From contig DIEX01000006.1 in assembly GCA_002418835.1 (NCBI GenBank), forward strand, positions 1 to 64,000: a stretch of DNA of 64,000 nucleotides, given 5' to 3'. Shown here one piece after another: positions 62,038 through 64,000 of the stretch; position 1 is the first letter of the stretch; each line of letters opens with the position of its first letter. This DNA comes from Spirochaetia bacterium UBA5763. Its GTDB lineage: Bacteria; Spirochaetota; UBA4802; UBA5550. The position numbers and the translations under genes were made by a program. The notes beneath the pieces were generated by a model. The model did not search any database. It was not told where the DNA came from and worked only from the letters and a program-made list of their open reading frames with translations.

Positions 62038-63957
62038 TCAAGACATTACTGTCACTACATATAAAAGATAACGGGCCCTTGTGAAGCCGACATAAAGCAA
62101 TTCTTCTGAAAGGTAACGGCTTTTATCGGCGAACTCTGCCTCACTTTTATGCAGCACCAGTACTACGACATCAGATTCAAGGCCTTTGAATTCATTTATA
62201 GTTCTATATGTTATACTGTTTTCTGCATCCGGCGAAACTGCAGCAGTTATGTCGTAGTTACCGGCTTTTCTGTTTTTTGAAAAGATCGAATTATCTATAC
62301 TCCTGTTTGAGAGAATTACAATACTATTACGTTTGACATGGTGTTTCTGAATAAGTTCATCAACCAGAGAGGCTGTGTAGTTTATTGACTCATCTTTGCT
62401 GTAAAATTCCTTTTCAACCGGGATAACACCCTGGATATCGAGGGAACGGGTATTTGCCGCAAGACCTGTTTTCTCTATGGCGAATCTGTGTATATCAGAT
62501 GTATTGCGGATATTATCCCTTAATCTGAATATGTAGTTGTTATGATCAGATCTGGATATGAGCTCTCTTATTGGAAGCTCCTTCTCCCGCCTGAGAATTG
62601 TCTGATTATCATCATAAAAAACATAGACTGTTTTGTTTTTATATTTTTCAAAAACATTCTTAAGAGAATCACACCAGTTCATATGAAAATCCTGGCCTTC
62701 ATCAACAATCACCGCGTCATATATATATTTATCCAGGCATCTGTGCTCATTCTCAAATACCTGAGCAAGGGCAAGTGACATACGCTCATTATAAAAACTA
62801 TCTTTTCCCGAACCGTCAGGCATCAGGAGGCTCAATATGTCAATTATATCAATGGGGAGATTGTCCTCATACCATGCCAGAACTGCATCATAACTTTCAT
62901 CAGGATTCAGATCCGAAAGAGAGAACAGTGCTCCGTGAACACGGAGCTCGAGATTTTTTCCCCCGCTGTATTTACGTTTTGCTGAAAGAGAATTTCCCGA
63001 TCCACCTTCGTTAAGAAGATCCGTAATGCATTTAAAAAAAACCTCTTCACAGCCGGCCCTCTTTATCTCTGCAGTTACGTAAACCCTGATTACAGTATTG
63101 GCAAATGAATGAAATGTCATTACATCAATACTTCTGTATGCTTCGAGTCTTGAAGCTATACTCTCGCAGATATACCTGCTGTTGCATAGATAAAGCACCT
63201 TTTTACCTGATGCTGCAAGCCTTACAGCTTTTTTCATCGCGATCCAGGTTTTACCGGTACCAGCCGCACCATGGAAAGCAACGCGGCTCTTATCCTCAAA
63301 GAGATCCAGAAGATACTCCTGCATCAGATCAGCGGAAGCAAGTTTTCTCTGTCTTTCAACTATAACTTTTCTTACAGAGAAAGGTATATGAAGTTCCCTG
63401 TTGAAAAGGGATATAAAATTCCCCCTTTCAACGCCTGAAAGTATTTTTACACCGTGAAAATCCTCGCTTATTTTAAAGAGGTTCCCCACCCAGTGGCTGA
63501 TATTTTCCGAATCACAGAAATCAAGAATATTAGCGTCAGAGATATCAAGAGTGCTGAAACCGCTGCCGCGATTACAGTCAGAAAAACAGACACCCCATGT
63601 ATATATGCCCGGTAATGATAGATTGAATTTCTCTTCGTATACTTTTTTTATAGCCCTTACGGAATCCTGGGCCTGTTTGACAGGATCTTTTATATAATGG
63701 AATTTGCCGTCGGAATCAATAGTAGACCAGCGCTTGCCGTCGAAATCTATTTTCCCCCCTTCAACTTCAAGTGCGATGAACCCTTTAAGTTCATTGAATA
63801 TGACAAAATCGCACTCTCCATCATTCCGGTCGCTCCAGGTGACGGAATGAAAGATATGATAAGTGTCATCAAGGGATTTAAATTTTTCAAACAGGCTCTT
63901 CTCGGAATCAGGAATACTCCCGATCTGAGCTATTGAGGGTGGGTATAACCTGGCCAT
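62038..63957 (-). CDS. NERD domain plus UvrD/Rep-type helicase-like protein
   Basis: The 639-residue protein starts with a NERD domain (about residues 20-130), where DGECDFVIFNELKGFIALEV places D50 and E64 as nuclease residues, but the expected lysine after the second acid is E66. Next come Walker A HGAAGTGKT (229-237), CNSRYICESIASRL, the Walker B-like IVDEGQDFHMNW, FRLRDNIRNT, TINEFKGLESDVVV and ELLYVGFTRARY, which are superfamily I helicase motifs. Such proteins are found as DNA repair or defence factors. Position 63984-63989 upstream has a TATAAT-type -10 box. The partial P-loop and helicase core look active. Confidence 0.85.
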   Translation of the reverse strand: MARLYPPSIAQIGSIPDSEKSLFEKFKSLDDTYHIFHSVTWSDRNDGECDFVIFNELKGFIALEVEGGKIDFDGKRWSTIDSDGKFHYIKDPVKQAQDSVRAIKKVYEEKFNLSLPGIYTWGVCFSDCNRGSGFSTLDISDANILDFCDSENISHWVGNLFKISEDFHGVKILSGVERGNFISLFNRELHIPFSVRKVIVERQRKLASADLMQEYLLDLFEDKSRVAFHGAAGTGKTWIAMKKAVRLAASGKKVLYLCNSRYICESIASRLEAYRSIDVMTFHSFANTVIRVYVTAEIKRAGCEEVFFKCITDLLNEGGSGNSLSAKRKYSGGKNLELRVHGALFSLSDLNPDESYDAVLAWYEDNLPIDIIDILSLLMPDGSGKDSFYNERMSLALAQVFENEHRCLDKYIYDAVIVDEGQDFHMNWCDSLKNVFEKYKNKTVYVFYDDNQTILRREKELPIRELISRSDHNNYIFRLRDNIRNTSDIHRFAIEKTGLAANTRSLDIQGVIPVEKEFYSKDESINYTASLVDELIQKHHVKRNSIVILSNRSIDNSIFSKNRKAGNYDITAAVSPDAENSITYRTINEFKGLESDVVVLVLHKSEAEFADKSRYLSEELLYVGFTRARYLLYVVTVMS

Positions 63958-63983
63958 AGAAATATCCGTTCCACAATTAAGGA

Positions 63984-63989
63984 ATTATA
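63984..63989 (-). promoter_or_regulatory. Extended -10 promoter element of the NERD-helicase gene
   Basis: The minus strand has TGGTATAAT just before the gene; the TATAAT is the complement of 63984-63989 and the TGG gives an extended -10. The -35 region lies at or beyond the window edge. The predicted leader is about 20 nt. Confidence 0.55.
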
Positions 63990-64000
63990 CCATTTAAGAA

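Noticed and set aside
1..64000. tRNA, rRNA, CRISPR or insertion sequence content
   Set aside because: The intergenic regions were checked for T-arm-like motifs, spaced direct repeats and terminal inverted repeats with transposase ORFs; none was found.

Overview
The window is chromosomal DNA, AT-rich by eye, that most likely comes from a spirochaete (Spirochaetota). The main evidence is a 659-residue protein that looks like the spirochaetal cytoplasmic filament protein CfpA, lying two genes from a pyruvate phosphate dikinase-like gene. From memory, this order resembles the cfpA/ppdK neighbourhood of Treponema pallidum. Two flagellar operons (flgN-flgK-flgL-fliW-csrA and flgG-flgA-flgH-flgI-flgJ) and several short lipoproteins with relaxed lipoboxes also fit. 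Menaquinone made by the futalosine route and the FlgH/FlgI ring proteins argue against Borrelia. No rRNA, tRNA, CRISPR array, insertion sequence or prophage was seen.

Layout. 1-46: first codons of pyruvate:ferredoxin oxidoreductase, running off the left edge. 485-6348: a CheW-like protein, then the leftward flgN-K-L-fliW-csrA-yhhN operon, in which FliW and CsrA form the usual flagellin/CsrA control pair. 6483-9328: HemW, an orphan anti-sigma-type ATPase and a LOG-family protein. 9388-12929: lipoprotein, LolC/E, LolD and a PilZ-like protein. 13045-18227: a compact leftward operon sir2-mutL-coaC-coaB-memo-ammecr1. 18561-25010: a YgiT-type zinc-finger protein, a four-PAS hybrid kinase, GlnRS and a membrane chemoreceptor. 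25167-31055: an accessory-looking stretch with a membrane glycosyltransferase-like protein, an isolated lipoprotein, an LsrG-like monooxygenase preceded by a 21-bp tandem repeat array, and an Old Yellow Enzyme-type reductase. 31132-35034: GluRS, ThiL, and a lipoprotein/transglutaminase pair. 35018-39208: RsmD, small proteins, a class-V aminotransferase/cysteine desulfurase and a tandem HD-GYP protein. 39212-42550: the rod/ring flagellar operon. 42754-45768: MORN-repeat protein, TatC with a long basic N-terminal tail, and Pgk. 45845-53732: a five-gene leftward cluster around CfpA. 54254-57691: two ABC-F ATPases back to back. 57966-63957: a STAS protein, mqnE-mqnA-mqnC, a small membrane protein and a NERD/UvrD-type helicase.

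The parts worth most attention are: (a) the cfpA cluster, in which the dikinase-like enzyme keeps its pyruvate-site half but has lost typical ATP-grasp residues and two neighbours are unrecognised; (b) the 21-bp repeat array with an internal 105-bp duplication immediately upstream of the LsrG-like gene; (c) the sir2-mutL-coaC-coaB-memo-ammecr1 operon with split coaBC and no radical-SAM partner; and (d) a strong plus-strand terminator with no gene in front of it near 54.2 kb, which suggests an unannotated small RNA. All assignments come from reading motifs and gene order; no database search was run.
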